Below, in pieces: positions 48,120-57,036 of a DNA stretch of 64,000 nucleotides. The DNA is from Paenibacillus melissococcoides (GTDB lineage Bacteria; Bacillota; Bacilli; Paenibacillales; Paenibacillaceae). The DNA is taken from the NCBI GenBank assembly GCA_944800085.1, contig CALYLO010000001.1, positions 831,001-895,000 of the forward strand, given 5' to 3'. How positions within the stretch are numbered: the first letter of the stretch is position 1; each line of letters begins with the position of its first letter. The translations under genes and the position numbers were made by a program. The notes under the pieces are model-generated. The model was not told the DNA's origin and did no database searches. It was given only the letters and a program-made list of their open reading frames with translations.

Positions 48120-49019
48120 ATGACAAATGCTAAACCAGCCAAAAAAATGAAAAAACTATTGGCAGTTCTGCTCTCATTTTCTTTTCTTGTTTCCTTGTCC
48201 GGAATAAGTGCTCTGCTTCCGTCGAAGGCTTATGCCGCAAACTCTCACGACGAAAATTTCTCACCGGAGACGCTCAAGTTCCTTCGTGCCAATACGGGGC
48301 TCGATGGCGAGCAGTGGGACAATATTATGAAGCTCATCAACAAACCCGAGCAGGACTCGCTCGATTGGACCAAGTACTATGGTTACTGCGAGGACATTGG
48401 CGATGACCGAGGGTATACGATCGGCATATTCGGAGCCACTACAGGGGGATCCAACGACAAGCATCCGGATGGTCCGACTCTGTTCAAGGAATTCGACGCT
48501 GCCAGCGGAGCGGCCAATCCTTCGGTCGAAGGCGGTCTGGCACGCATTGGCGTTAACGGGTCGATGAAAGGTTCGATTTTAAAGATAAAGGATAGCGAAA
48601 AAGTGTTTTGCGGCAAAATCAAAAAATTGCAAAACAATGACGCTTGGAGAGAGGCGATCTGGCAAACTTTCTACAAAGTATACATCAAATACAGCGTCGA
48701 GCAAGCGCGCAAACGCGGCTTCAACTCCGCTCTGACCATCGGCTCCTTTGTCGATACGGCATTGAATCAGGGCGCTACCGGTGATTCCGGAACGCTCGAG
48801 GGTATTCTGTCTCGCTCAGGAAAAAGTAGCGACGAGAAGACTTTTATGAAGAAATTTTATGCCGAGCGCACATTAGTCGTAGATACCAATGACTATAACC
48901 AACCGCCCAATGGCAAGAATCGCGTGAAGCAATGGAGCCAACTTTGGGATATGGGGAAGGCGGATCTGAAGAACGCCGACGACGCGATTATCAAAGTCAC
49001 CAGTTGGAAAATGAAGTGA
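48120..49019 (+). CDS. csn: Secreted GH46 chitosanase
   Basis: A 299-residue precursor. ATG 48120 follows TTTTAGGAGG. A long basic signal peptide (residues 1-39: KKMKKLL, hydrophobic core, cleavage near AYA-AN) sends it out of the cell. The catalytic motifs of family GH46 are clear. KPEQDSLDW supplies acid E77 and YCEDIGDDRGYT supplies D95, with the same 18-residue spacing as E22/D40 of the Streptomyces N174 enzyme; the SLDW word is shared too. It hydrolyses beta-1,4-glucosamine linkages of chitosan, useful against fungal walls or for nutrition. It has its own terminator and a palindrome upstream. The assignment is strong. Confidence 0.88.
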   Translation: MTNAKPAKKMKKLLAVLLSFSFLVSLSGISALLPSKAYAANSHDENFSPETLKFLRANTGLDGEQWDNIMKLINKPEQDSLDWTKYYGYCEDIGDDRGYTIGIFGATTGGSNDKHPDGPTLFKEFDAASGAANPSVEGGLARIGVNGSMKGSILKIKDSEKVFCGKIKKLQNNDAWREAIWQTFYKVYIKYSVEQARKRGFNSALTIGSFVDTALNQGATGDSGTLEGILSRSGKSSDEKTFMKKFYAERTLVVDTNDYNQPPNGKNRVKQWSQLWDMGKADLKNADDAIIKVTSWKMK

Positions 49020-49028
49020 GTCATGGTT

Positions 49029-49062
49029 CCCGCGTCCAGCATTGCATCGGACGCGGGATTTT
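49029..49062 (+). terminator. Intrinsic terminator of chitosanase gene
   Basis: CCCGCGTCC (49029-49037) pairs with GGACGCGGG (49049-49057), followed by ATTTTCT. It begins nine bases after the stop. Confidence 0.85.
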
Positions 49063-49451
49063 CTGTATCTGAAAGGGTCAAGTGAAGCAAATTCCTCGAT
49101 TTAATGAGAATATGGAATATTATAAAATGCGATACACGGATGCAGGATCATTATAGAGAAGTATTTTATATTTTGTCGTCGCCAAGGCAAAAGTGAAGTC
49201 GATAATTACGGCGATATCCGTGCGAAGTGACGGTATGGTCGCCAATGACATAATCGATGGGGTCTTCCGGTTCCGGAGATAGGGCTGGAGATTGGGCACC
49301 ACCGAACCGAACCGGAACAGAGCGCTGCCGCAGGATAACGATGCGTTCTGGGGAAAATGGACGTTCCTTCTGTTATAATGGAGCTACTTATTTTCATCTG
49401 CTACCACGATATCCCTACAATTTGCGACAAAATCCAAGGAGGAACGGTTCG
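49063..49451. other. Spacer without recognisable gene
   Basis: Short AT-rich frames occur on both strands at 49085-49400, but none has a family match or ribosome site I can defend. The final 20 bases hold AAGGAGG (49436-49442), which belongs to the next gene. Confidence 0.4.
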
Positions 49452-50579
49452 ATGCTGTACACATGCCAGATTGAACTAAATGATATCACCCCGAAAATAT
49501 GGCGTCAGTTTCAGTTTCATGCAGATGTCACGTTTGACCAATTGCACAACATCATTCAAATCGTTATGGGCTGGGAAGATGAACATTTCTATGAGTTCCG
49601 TATCGGGCGAAAGGTCATCGGCCTGCCGGATCCGTTTTTTTTGGAGGAAAGGGAACAGTTGTATGCCCAAGAAGAGAAGGTTGGCAAGCACGTGAATCAG
49701 GAGAAGATGACTTTTTCTTATTTGTATGATTTTGGAGATAGCTGGGAACATACGATTACGGTCATGCGCATCCAAGCAGAAGAGGCGGACGGCTTGACTC
49801 CGGTCTGTCTGGGGGGAGAGCGCTGTTGTCCGCCTGAAGACGTGGGCGGCGTGCCGGGGTACTGCCTGATGGTGGAGGCGCTGTCCGATCCCCGTCATGA
49901 AGAGCATAACGCGTTCGATAACTGGTTAGGGCCCTGGGATATTGAACATTTTTCCTGTGATGAGGTGAATGCGGAACTGCGGAAGCAGGAGAGCGAACTG
50001 ACTCCGCCCAAGCGCCGGAAGACGCCGAAAGGCACTAAGAAGGTCAAGTTAACGAAGGCCGGATTGAATAAGCATTTGAAGCAGTTGAGTCGGGAAGAAC
50101 TGGTTGATCTGCTGAAGGACGGCTATAGCGCGAGCACAGATATGCAGCGGTTCCTTGCTGCCCGCTTGATCGGGGAAGAGGCGGTGGAGTCGCTTTTCCA
50201 TGAGTACCGTCATAAGATCGAACAGGAATTTTTCCCTAAGCGCGGCCAGGCGAAGTTGAGGCTGCAGGAAGCCAAGGACGCGATCGCCGAGTTCGAAAAA
50301 TTGACCGAAAGCGTCAAGTATACGCTGGAGTTGAACCTCGCCTATGTGGACTTGGCCGTCTCGTTCTCGAAAACGTATGGCGACATCGATGCGCGGTTTT
50401 ATGACTATCTGATATCGATGTACGAAGATGTCATCGATATCTTGAATGAGGAGGAGACCAGCGAGCTGTTCGATGAATATAAGGATCAGATAGAGGCCGC
50501 GGCATGGAACGCAGCGGGCTTGGGCTGGGGCGTTCATGAAGTGATGATGGATCTGTATGACGACATAAGATGGAAATAA
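49452..50579 (+). CDS. Plasmid pRiA4b ORF-3-like protein
   Basis: A 375-residue protein. ATG 49452, nine bases after AAGGAGG, is preferred over the longer upstream frame. The N-terminal about 175 residues fit the pRiA4b ORF-3-like (IS1096/TnpR-associated) fold: YTCQIELNDITPKIWRQF, FDQLHNIIQIVMGWED, YLYDFGDSWEH, CLGGERCCPPEDVGG and FSCDEVNAEL. A basic linker (PPKRRKTPKGTKKVK) and an alpha-helical C-terminal region of about 190 residues follow. The family is often carried on plasmids and near mobile elements. Its biochemical role is unknown. It is a single gene with a terminator. Confidence 0.85.
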   Translation: MLYTCQIELNDITPKIWRQFQFHADVTFDQLHNIIQIVMGWEDEHFYEFRIGRKVIGLPDPFFLEEREQLYAQEEKVGKHVNQEKMTFSYLYDFGDSWEHTITVMRIQAEEADGLTPVCLGGERCCPPEDVGGVPGYCLMVEALSDPRHEEHNAFDNWLGPWDIEHFSCDEVNAELRKQESELTPPKRRKTPKGTKKVKLTKAGLNKHLKQLSREELVDLLKDGYSASTDMQRFLAARLIGEEAVESLFHEYRHKIEQEFFPKRGQAKLRLQEAKDAIAEFEKLTESVKYTLELNLAYVDLAVSFSKTYGDIDARFYDYLISMYEDVIDILNEEETSELFDEYKDQIEAAAWNAAGLGWGVHEVMMDLYDDIRWK

Positions 50580-50601
50580 TCGAATCAGGAAGCAAGACAG
50601 G

Positions 50602-50639
50602 GCCCGCCTCGCTCGTGAAGAGGGATGGCGGGCTTATTT
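50602..50639 (+). terminator. Intrinsic terminator after pRiA4b-like gene
   Basis: GCCCGCC (50602-50608) pairs with GGCGGGC (50627-50633), followed by TTATTT. Confidence 0.75.
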
Positions 50640-50751
50640 GTCCGCTCGGATATCAGTCTGCATGGGACGGAATTGAGAAATAACCGGCAGATAGGGAGCC
50701 ATCAATAACCCCGCTCTCTGGCAGCGCTTGAGAAAGCGGGATTGATGCGGT

Positions 50752-51351
50752 TCAAGGTGTGCATAGCCCTTGCAAATGCTGGTCGATAATCGCCTCGATC
50801 CGTTCCGCGGGCAGCCGTTCGGGACGCATCATGCGGTGCATGGCCAGGCCGTCGACGAGGGCGTACAGCTTCTCCGCTTCCATATCGGCGTCCAGTCCGG
50901 GCTTGGCCAGTTTCTTCTCCAGCAGCGTGCTGACAACGAATGCCGCTGCCGTGTATATGCCGTCATGCATTTTGTCGCTCAATGCCCGAAGCTCGGGATA
51001 AATCAACGCTTTGGCCCGAAATGAAAGCCATACCTCCATTTCCATCGTTCTCTCTTCGTCCACGGGCAAAAACTGAAGAAGCAGACGCTTCAAATTGATC
51101 AGCACCGGCCCCTCGCCATCCATCGCTTCAATCCGCTTCTCGACCCGTTCGATAAACAAATTCATGCAGAAGGCAAACAACTCCGCCTGAGTGGAGAAAT
51201 AGTGACGCATCGAGCCGACAGACAGTCCGGCTTCCCCGGCGATATTGCGGACGGAGGCATGCTCCAATCCGGAGCGGCGGATGACTCTCAGGGCCGCCTC
51301 GGCAACAATATGTCTTTGTTTTTCATGATCCACGATTTTTGGCAAAATCAT
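50752..51351 (-). CDS. TetR family transcriptional regulator
   Basis: 199 residues from ATG 51351; an upstream TTG at 51381 would add ten residues, and neither start has a good ribosome site. The N-terminal helix-turn-helix is clear: ALRVIRRSGLEHASVRNIAGEAGLSVGSMRHYFSTQAELF (about residues 20-60). A typical all-helical ligand-binding C-terminal domain follows. Overall it resembles BetI/TetR-C-type repressors. No divergent partner gene is present; only a remnant lies opposite the start, so the target operon may have been lost. It would act as a dimeric DNA-binding repressor relieved by a small ligand. Confidence 0.88.
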   Translation of the reverse strand: MILPKIVDHEKQRHIVAEAALRVIRRSGLEHASVRNIAGEAGLSVGSMRHYFSTQAELFAFCMNLFIERVEKRIEAMDGEGPVLINLKRLLLQFLPVDEERTMEMEVWLSFRAKALIYPELRALSDKMHDGIYTAAAFVVSTLLEKKLAKPGLDADMEAEKLYALVDGLAMHRMMRPERLPAERIEAIIDQHLQGLCTP

Positions 51352-51480
51352 GAGTTGAGGCAGTATGCCGTTATCTTTCAAGTGACGGTGACCCTGTTCG
51401 TGCTGATTATATCGGTATTGCGACCTTGGAAAAAGAAAAGGGCGGGTCGTTCGAAAGCGGAAGATCCTTTAAGGGGATAA
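51352..51480 (+). pseudogene. C-terminal remnant of a membrane protein
   Basis: The plus-strand frame reads one hydrophobic helix followed by a basic tail (FQVTVTLFVLIISVLRPWKKKR) and stops at 51480, with an intrinsic terminator 60 bases later. The frame runs back into the antisense of the TetR gene, so the true 5' part is missing. This may be the end of a deleted divergent gene once controlled by the TetR protein. Confidence 0.3.
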
Positions 51481-51540
51481 ATCGCTTAGAGATTTATCAT
51501 ATATCAATGGTTCAAGTATGATAACAGGTGAAAAGAAGCC

Positions 51541-51585
51541 AAAAGACATCAATGGGAACATACATGTTCTCTTGATGTCTTTTTC
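51541..51585. terminator. Bidirectional intrinsic terminator
   Basis: AAAGACATCAA (51542-51552) pairs with TTGATGTCTTT (51572-51582), with an inner GAACA/TGTTC stem, followed by T run and CTC. It lies upstream of the XRE gene and downstream of the membrane-protein remnant. Confidence 0.8.
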
Positions 51586-51638
51586 TCTAAGGGATGGTAA
51601 AATATTGATGTATTGTTTCTTGAAAGGATGGTGCGAAT

Positions 51639-52010
51639 ATGAAGGATGTCCTGTACCACACGGTCGGAGAACTAGTTCACAAATATAGGAGAGACGCTGG
51701 TATGACCTTATCGAAATTATCGGAACTGAGCGGCATTCCTAAGGGAACGATATCAAGAATTGAAAATGGAAATGTGAAAAGGCCGGAATTCCAAACGGTT
51801 GGCCCGTTAGCTGCGACACTAGGAATTCCATTCGAAGACGTCGTTGATCGGTACATATATATTGAGAAGAGAGCGGATCCTCTGTTCATGATATTACAAT
51901 CCGTGATTCCGAACGGTAACATGGAGCTTATTGAGAAAGTCGCTTTAAGGTTTCTCGAATCCCCAAATGGAGATAGTTGTGATCTGGTCGCAGAACATAT
52001 AGTGACTTGA
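51639..52010 (+). CDS. XRE-family helix-turn-helix regulator
   Basis: 123 residues. ATG 51639 follows GAAAGGATGG. A Cro/CI-type HTH occupies residues about 8-65 (MTLSKLSELSGIPKGTISRIENG, then LAATLGIPFEDVVD). The C-terminal 55 residues are helical with no known effector domain. Longer Paenibacillus relatives carry TPR repeats after a similar segment, so this may be a short or truncated form; the stop is clean. It is followed at 185 bases by a Spo0E-like gene, suggesting a role in growth-phase or sporulation control. Confidence 0.85.
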   Translation: MKDVLYHTVGELVHKYRRDAGMTLSKLSELSGIPKGTISRIENGNVKRPEFQTVGPLAATLGIPFEDVVDRYIYIEKRADPLFMILQSVIPNGNMELIEKVALRFLESPNGDSCDLVAEHIVT

Positions 52011-52194
52011 ATTCCTGCTTCGATGCATCCGCTGCATGGCATGCTTTGATTGTGGTGATTTTTGTATAATTGAGTCGAAAGTTACATTACTAACAAAATA
52101 ATGGATATAAGGAAACCTGGCATATAATGGGTACAACAATAATCGACAATCTTGTTGAGATGTCATCCATGGGCGAAAAGCGAGGTGATTCACG

Positions 52195-52392
52195 TTGTGC
52201 CTGTACTACAGCGCGTCTAATGCAAGATTATTCCAAAAAATTCAACAGCTTAGACAGCAACTCGTAACGATAGTGAATAGGAAGAAAAATTTCACGGACG
52301 ATGAGGTAGTGAGTGTCAGTCAGGAGCTGGATTATTATCTCGTCGAATTTCTCAGAGGAAAATGCTTCATGAACAAGGGGACAGGTAATTAA
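52195..52392 (+). CDS. Spo0E-like aspartyl-phosphate phosphatase
   Basis: 65 residues. The TTG start at 52195 lies eight to nine bases after GAGGTGA. The protein is a two-helix hairpin of the Spo0E type: an N-terminal helix LFQKIQQLRQQLVTI and the signature SQELDYYL in the second helix. Family members dephosphorylate Spo0A-phosphate and so delay entry into sporulation, acting in the cytoplasm. Size and signature fit well. Confidence 0.8.
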   Translation: MCLYYSASNARLFQKIQQLRQQLVTIVNRKKNFTDDEVVSVSQELDYYLVEFLRGKCFMNKGTGN

Positions 52393-52417
52393 TCAGAGGA
52401 ATGGAGTCGATTCCAGA

Positions 52418-52948
52418 TCAGCATCGCGGCCATACTGGACATCGACTCTGTGTGTGGATTAACGTGAATCGAAATCGACAAGAACTACCTGTGTAATTAC
52501 CATTCGTCAAGCCATGGATAATTCCCGTAGGCCTCGCGAATTCGATCAGTTCCCGTGCTTGCTGCAAGGATATTCGGACAACTCCAAATGCGGGGTATCG
52601 GCTCGCCATTCGGGATGATACGCATATAGTCTCGAATTCGGCTCCTGCAGGCTGACGAACCTGGTCGTGGACAGACAGGCGGAAAGCCAATTGTCATGGG
52701 GATAGCTTTTTCCATCCAATAGGCAGGAGAGCCTGGCATAGCTCCCTTACGATTGTGGCGCAATGCAGGCTTGTGGCAATGATATCGCCGCGCTTGAGCA
52801 GGTGCCGCATCCAATCGAGCGTAAGCTGGAGGTCCAGATACTTGTCCTTGATGGCGTCTATGGAATTTTGAAGATACGAAGCGGATAACCGGGCTATCAT
52901 GTCTTGAAAGCGAGAGCCGCTGTCATGAACCGGAATGGCCTGCTTCAA
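52418..52948 (-). pseudogene. Frameshifted remnant of an unknown helical protein
   Basis: An ATG at 52948 opens an 84-residue helical segment (IDAIKDKYLDLQLTLDWM, then LHCATIVRELCQALLPIGWKKLSP). It stops at 52694, and homologous-looking sequence (DNWLSACLS) continues after a one-base shift, followed by further breaks. The helical RE-LCQAL pattern is reminiscent of the C-terminal half of nucleotidyltransferase/HEPN-type proteins, but I do not recognise it securely. The spacer around it (52393-53030) holds no other gene. Confidence 0.4.
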
Positions 52949-53033
52949 TAACTCTTTCGCTCATTCATGTCGTTCATCGATATACCTTCTCTCCGCTGGT
53001 AGTAGGTAAGCATGATTTGTTGATTGTGGCCCA

Positions 53034-53066
53034 AAAATAAAGCCCCTGAAACAGGAGCTTTATTTC
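53034..53066 (-). terminator. Terminator of the two-gene AT-rich unit
   Basis: AATAAAGCCCCTG (53036-53048) pairs with CAGGAGCTTTATT (53052-53064) around a short AA loop. On the minus strand it is followed by a T run (complement of 53032-53038). The stem overlaps the stop codon of the minus-strand gene. Confidence 0.8.
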
Positions 53067-53665
53067 GAGGAGATAACCTGGATAGCTAGTGTAGCTACAG
53101 CGACAACGGTAGCCAAAAGACCAAAAATGGTTGTTATAACAAGTATTTGCGTATTTTTTTTCATCGAGTCGATTTTATCAACCGCCCGGTAAATCTCCTG
53201 CCGCAAATGGCTGTTGGATTCCTTAAACTCCGAACGCAACTCCTTTATATCTTCTGAGATGCGGGAAAATAACTTTTCGTTCCGTTCTTCAATTGCTTTC
53301 ATTTCTTCTCTGTATCGTTTATCTTGTTCGATCATTTGCTGGTGCAGCCTTGACTCTCGTTCAGCAGCGTCCTTAGAAAGACGTTGTTCACGCTCTCTGA
53401 GGTCGCTGTCCAGTCTGTCGACATATCTTCCCAAGTCGTTGCTCATGCCATCACCATCTTTCTGATCATGCTCGGTTGAAACGATTTGTGAATACCCGGC
53501 TACAATTTCATGAAACGGATGATCTCTAATGTTTCCAATTGCTTGCTGGTCAATTTGATCATACTTGAAATCTAACTTTTTTGGCAATGAGGGAATAACG
53601 GGAATAGTGCCGTTTTGATAAACTTTTAACTGTTTTCTTGCTGAGGCACGGCCAAAGCTATTCAT
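53060..53665 (-). CDS. Coiled-coil protein with C-terminal membrane anchor, unknown function
   Basis: 201 residues from ATG 53665 (MNSFGRAS). The start is chosen because it overlaps the stop of the upstream gene (ATGAATAG) with AGGTGAT at the right distance; ATG 53683 and 53671 are alternatives. Residues about 75-170 form a highly charged coiled coil (REREQRLSKDAAERESRL and EERNEKLFSRISEDIKEL). A single transmembrane helix near the end follows (ILVITTIFGLLATVVAVATL). The first 70 residues are soluble. Orientation would place the coiled coil in the cytoplasm, tail-anchored. It is translationally coupled to 53658-54266, and both are AT-rich compared with neighbours, which suggests transfer. No family recognised. 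Confidence 0.75.
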   Translation of the reverse strand: MNSFGRASARKQLKVYQNGTIPVIPSLPKKLDFKYDQIDQQAIGNIRDHPFHEIVAGYSQIVSTEHDQKDGDGMSNDLGRYVDRLDSDLREREQRLSKDAAERESRLHQQMIEQDKRYREEMKAIEERNEKLFSRISEDIKELRSEFKESNSHLRQEIYRAVDKIDSMKKNTQILVITTIFGLLATVVAVATLAIQVISSK

Positions 53666-54266
53666 GATCATCACCTGTGGCAAATGTTTTTAATTGATTA
53701 GCCAAGGTTTCTATTTGCTTTCGTTTCCTGTCATCAAAGTCTGATTTGTCAAAATAGGATTCAAGGTAGATACTAATATTCATCATTACAGAAATGATAT
53801 TATTCTCATTTATTTCAACATCAAAATACTGTCCATCGGCTCTAGAGATTCTTACAATTTTAGAATTATTTGAAGCAGGGGCAAATTTGGTCAGTGAGAA
53901 AGGTGAACCGCCAAGAGATGCTGCATAGCAAGTAAAATCGAAATAAAAACTGTTCTTCAATGCTATAAAGTATTCGCGATTGTCAGTTAGATATTCATCA
54001 TAATTTGAATTGCGATCAGCTAGTAAGCTAGCTATGGTTTGCCCGGTATGTTCCCCGAATATGTCTTCAATATATTCATTGATGTCTTTATCGGCTACTG
54101 TAGCTTTCCTTTGGAAAAACATTGCTAGTGACTTCCAAAGAACCTCTTTCAGATATGGATTCTGTTTAAACAAGTTGTTAAGCTTCTGGAAGCCTAATTT
54201 AATGTTTTCTTCATAAAGTTCGATATCTCGTTCCGCAACGATTTCAGTGTTTGCAGTTGTAGTCAT
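53658..54266 (-). CDS. Hypothetical protein, first gene of AT-rich pair
   Basis: 202 residues from ATG 54266, with a ribosome site GGAGGTTATTCGC just upstream on the minus strand. The protein appears soluble: an N-terminal helical half (LYEENIKLGFQKLNNLFKQN) and a C-terminal part with strands (IVRISRADGQYFDVEINE) then helices. I recognise no catalytic motif. It overlaps the tail-anchored coiled-coil gene and shares its low GC. The unit is divergent from the Wadjet operon, separated by about 200 bases that must hold both promoters. Its position beside a defence operon makes a defence or mobile-element role conceivable, but that is inference from location only. Confidence 0.7.
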   Translation of the reverse strand: MTTTANTEIVAERDIELYEENIKLGFQKLNNLFKQNPYLKEVLWKSLAMFFQRKATVADKDINEYIEDIFGEHTGQTIASLLADRNSNYDEYLTDNREYFIALKNSFYFDFTCYAASLGGSPFSLTKFAPASNNSKIVRISRADGQYFDVEINENNIISVMMNISIYLESYFDKSDFDDRKRKQIETLANQLKTFATGDDHE

Positions 54267-54463
54267 GCGAATAACCTCCTACTTTTCATTGCGCCGGACC
54301 CTTATGCGTCTATTTTACCATAGTAAAATTAAGGAAGGTGTAGGATAAAGACGGAAAATGTCGAAACCTCAAAAAATATTTGCGCTTACGAGGACTTGGC
54401 GCACGTATTCGTCTTATAATGTATGCATACCACCAATCTACAAAACAGGAACAGGAGTCGACA

Positions 54464-55534
54464 ATGATAGACATGAAGGAGATGCTTGTTGAATATATAC
54501 GCAGCTTGAGAAGGGCAACCGTGTATGCGGAGCAATTGGAGCGCGTGACAGAAGGCGTCCCGCTCACTTACGAGGATTTTGCGGCAGCTATCCTGGATCT
54601 GGAACAGTCCGGGCTGCTGGAAGCGATCCGATCGGCCGGTAGAAACCCCAGGCCGCCGCATCTCGCCTACCGCTATCGAATTCATGCGGCCCGGTTGCGA
54701 TCCGGCTTGCAGCAGCGGCTCCATCAGCTGCGGCTGGAGCTTCATCCTTCGATCTCGCTTGATCGTTATTTCATGCTGGGGGAATCTGTTCTCGATTCTG
54801 ATCTGCCCTTTATTATGAAAATCGATGACTATTTGCAGACCTGCGGTCTGCCAGCGGACAGCGCCGCTGCGCCAGAGAGAAGCTTCGCGCTAGTCGGTGA
54901 CGAGAAGTGGATTATTGAGAAGAACGGCAAAGCCTTGCTAGAACGGATTGGGCTGCTTGACAAGCTGAAGCTTGACTCATCCCCGGATCCGGTGATGTTC
55001 GCCGTGAATCCATCCCGAGGACTTCACCCGGGCCAGGAAGAGCCGCACATCCATCTTGTCGTGGAGAACAAGACGACCTTCCTGGCGCTGCTTCCTGCCC
55101 TGTCCGAGACGATCTTCCACACGCTTATTTATGGCTGCGGGAACAAAATCGTCGGCAATATCGACATGTTCGAGCAGCAGTATCCTGCTGCTTCGGGAGC
55201 GCACCGCTTTTACTATTTCGGCGATATCGATTATGCGGGTATCCTGATTTGGGGCAATCTGTCCCGGAAGATTCCGATGATTCCTGCTCTTCCTTTTTAT
55301 AGAGCCTGTCTGGAGAAGCCGGCCGTGCCAGGGAAGACCAATCAACGGCCTGCCGAATCGGCCTTGCATCAATTCGGCATGTTCTTCGATCCAGCCGAGC
55401 GGGAACGAATGGCAAGGAGTCTGGCGAGCGGGCATTATTACCCGCAAGAGACATTATCCGCTCAACAACTGCAGCAGATCGGAAAGGAGTCCATATGGGA
55501 ACCGTGGAAACCGTTGACGCAACTCAGATCGTAG
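54464..55534 (+). CDS. jetD: Wadjet nuclease subunit JetD
   Basis: 356 residues. ATG 54464 follows AACAGGAGTC; the longer upstream frame has no support. The C-terminal half is a Toprim fold of the DUF2220/JetD type: VVENKT supplies the acidic residue E201, and YYFGDIDYAG supplies the DxD pair D254/D256. The N-terminal half is a helical arm that docks to the complex. In Wadjet, JetD is the metal-dependent nuclease that cuts extruded plasmid DNA. Here it is the first gene and overlaps jetA by 40 bases. All catalytic residues are present. Confidence 0.85.
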   Translation: MIDMKEMLVEYIRSLRRATVYAEQLERVTEGVPLTYEDFAAAILDLEQSGLLEAIRSAGRNPRPPHLAYRYRIHAARLRSGLQQRLHQLRLELHPSISLDRYFMLGESVLDSDLPFIMKIDDYLQTCGLPADSAAAPERSFALVGDEKWIIEKNGKALLERIGLLDKLKLDSSPDPVMFAVNPSRGLHPGQEEPHIHLVVENKTTFLALLPALSETIFHTLIYGCGNKIVGNIDMFEQQYPAASGAHRFYYFGDIDYAGILIWGNLSRKIPMIPALPFYRACLEKPAVPGKTNQRPAESALHQFGMFFDPAERERMARSLASGHYYPQETLSAQQLQQIGKESIWEPWKPLTQLRS

Positions 55535-57036
55535 CCGGCTTTCAGGAACGAATGGCGAAGCTGGCTTTGTTCGATCCGCTCTTCGAATTGCAGCGGCAGA
55601 GAAAATCCGATCGCACCGGGGAACCGATTGAGATGATGGAGATGGGGCTGCTGACGCTGCTGTTCTTCTTCGAACAGAAGCTGATGCGTAATCCGAAAGC
55701 AGGCGTGAAAGATTTGGCGAAGTTTTTGCAAATGACGGCAGCCGATACGGTCAAGCTGGATGATGCAGAATTCGAAGAATTGGCCAGAACGATCATTCAA
55801 GTGTTTCGGCCATCTTCAGGGAAGAGACGTTCTTTCACTTACTTTAATTGGGAAACGCGGCAACAGGATACGGCCTATACTTCCATCTTGAAGGCCAGTT
55901 CCTTCGACAGCAAGACAAGTACGCAATATTATGCGCTGGATGACGATGGGCTGGAGCTTGTATTTGCAACCAAAGAATTCTATATGGAGTTCCAGCTCTC
56001 CATTCATCAGCTTGTGCTGCGCAAGCAATTGGAGAAGGGGGAGTTCCAGGGGGCGCTGCGGCAGATCAATGAAATGCGCGTCGACGTGGAATCGCTCCAA
56101 GAACGCATGATCAAGCTGCGGCATGAGATTAAGCGAAGTATCGTATCGGAAGACACATTGAAAAAATACGGCGCTCTTCTCGAGGATATTTATTCTCGCC
56201 TGCAGCGTGAAAATGAAGAATTCGAAGAGCTTCGCAGCTTCGTCAAGGAGACGAAGGAACGAATCTATTCCGATACGCTGCATATGAGGGAGCATCATGC
56301 GTACGAATATATTTTGCGGATATCCGCGGAATTGGAGAAGGTTCATACGGAGCACACCTTATTGCTGCAGCAAAGCATTGAATTGAAGAATGGCGCGCTG
56401 CATGCCGCCAAAGAGTCTCTTTATTACACGGGAATGGATTCGTTCAATTTCGATCAGGATATCGTGAATCTCCTGCTGGGGACTCCATTGCCCTTGGAAG
56501 CGGCAAGAGGCGTGCTTTCGCCGTTTCTTGGTCTGGAGCAGCGCGCATGCTGGTCGCCTCTGACCGTATTTGCGGAGCAGAACATTACGGCGGACGGGGA
56601 AGAGGAGCATCGCGAGGAAGGATTTCTGGAGCTGGCCGAGGGTCAGGAAGCGGGAGCGTTCATTCACTGGCGCGGCCGCCTCTTCAAGTCCATTATGGAA
56701 GATCTGCTGGTCCGGCTGAAGGAAGGGCAGACGATTCGGCTGTCGGAAGTGATTGAAGCATGCCAGCAGCGGGAAGAGAGGGACGATTGGCTTTCTATGC
56801 GCGCATTTTATGATTTCTGGCTGATTCTGCATCAGCGGAGTCCGGTTCAAGCGGGACGGGAGGATCTGGATGAGTCCAGGCCGACCGGGATGGAGGAAGC
56901 GATCCGGCTGTTGGGCAAGCATACGCTTATCGTGAAGGAAGCGGGACAGGTTATACAGGTCAATGAGCGCTTCTCGATTCAGGAGATGGATCTGACGTTG
57001 ACGTTAGGAGGAGGAGACGATGCAGTACGAGAATGA
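55495..57036 (+). CDS. jetA: Wadjet kleisin subunit JetA
   Basis: 513 residues. ATG 55495 lies eight bases after AAAGGAG inside the end of jetD. The sequence is helical throughout: an N-terminal winged-helix-like part (residues about 15-110), coiled coil at about 170-290 (EMRVDVESLQERMIKLRHEI), then a C-terminal winged-helix region with a TLIVKEAGQVIQV strand pair. It resembles the Wadjet JetA (DUF5716-type) family, the kleisin that bridges the JetC heads. The assignment rests on family resemblance plus its position between jetD and the SMC-like gene. It overlaps jetB by 17 bases. Confidence 0.75.
   Translation: MGTVETVDATQIVAGFQERMAKLALFDPLFELQRQRKSDRTGEPIEMMEMGLLTLLFFFEQKLMRNPKAGVKDLAKFLQMTAADTVKLDDAEFEELARTIIQVFRPSSGKRRSFTYFNWETRQQDTAYTSILKASSFDSKTSTQYYALDDDGLELVFATKEFYMEFQLSIHQLVLRKQLEKGEFQGALRQINEMRVDVESLQERMIKLRHEIKRSIVSEDTLKKYGALLEDIYSRLQRENEEFEELRSFVKETKERIYSDTLHMREHHAYEYILRISAELEKVHTEHTLLLQQSIELKNGALHAAKESLYYTGMDSFNFDQDIVNLLLGTPLPLEAARGVLSPFLGLEQRACWSPLTVFAEQNITADGEEEHREEGFLELAEGQEAGAFIHWRGRLFKSIMEDLLVRLKEGQTIRLSEVIEACQQREERDDWLSMRAFYDFWLILHQRSPVQAGREDLDESRPTGMEEAIRLLGKHTLIVKEAGQVIQVNERFSIQEMDLTLTLGGGDDAVRE

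Noticed and set aside
51202..51351. N-terminal part of the plus-strand frame 51202-51480 as coding
   Set aside because: It is antisense to the TetR helix-turn-helix; only the part after 51352 looks like protein.
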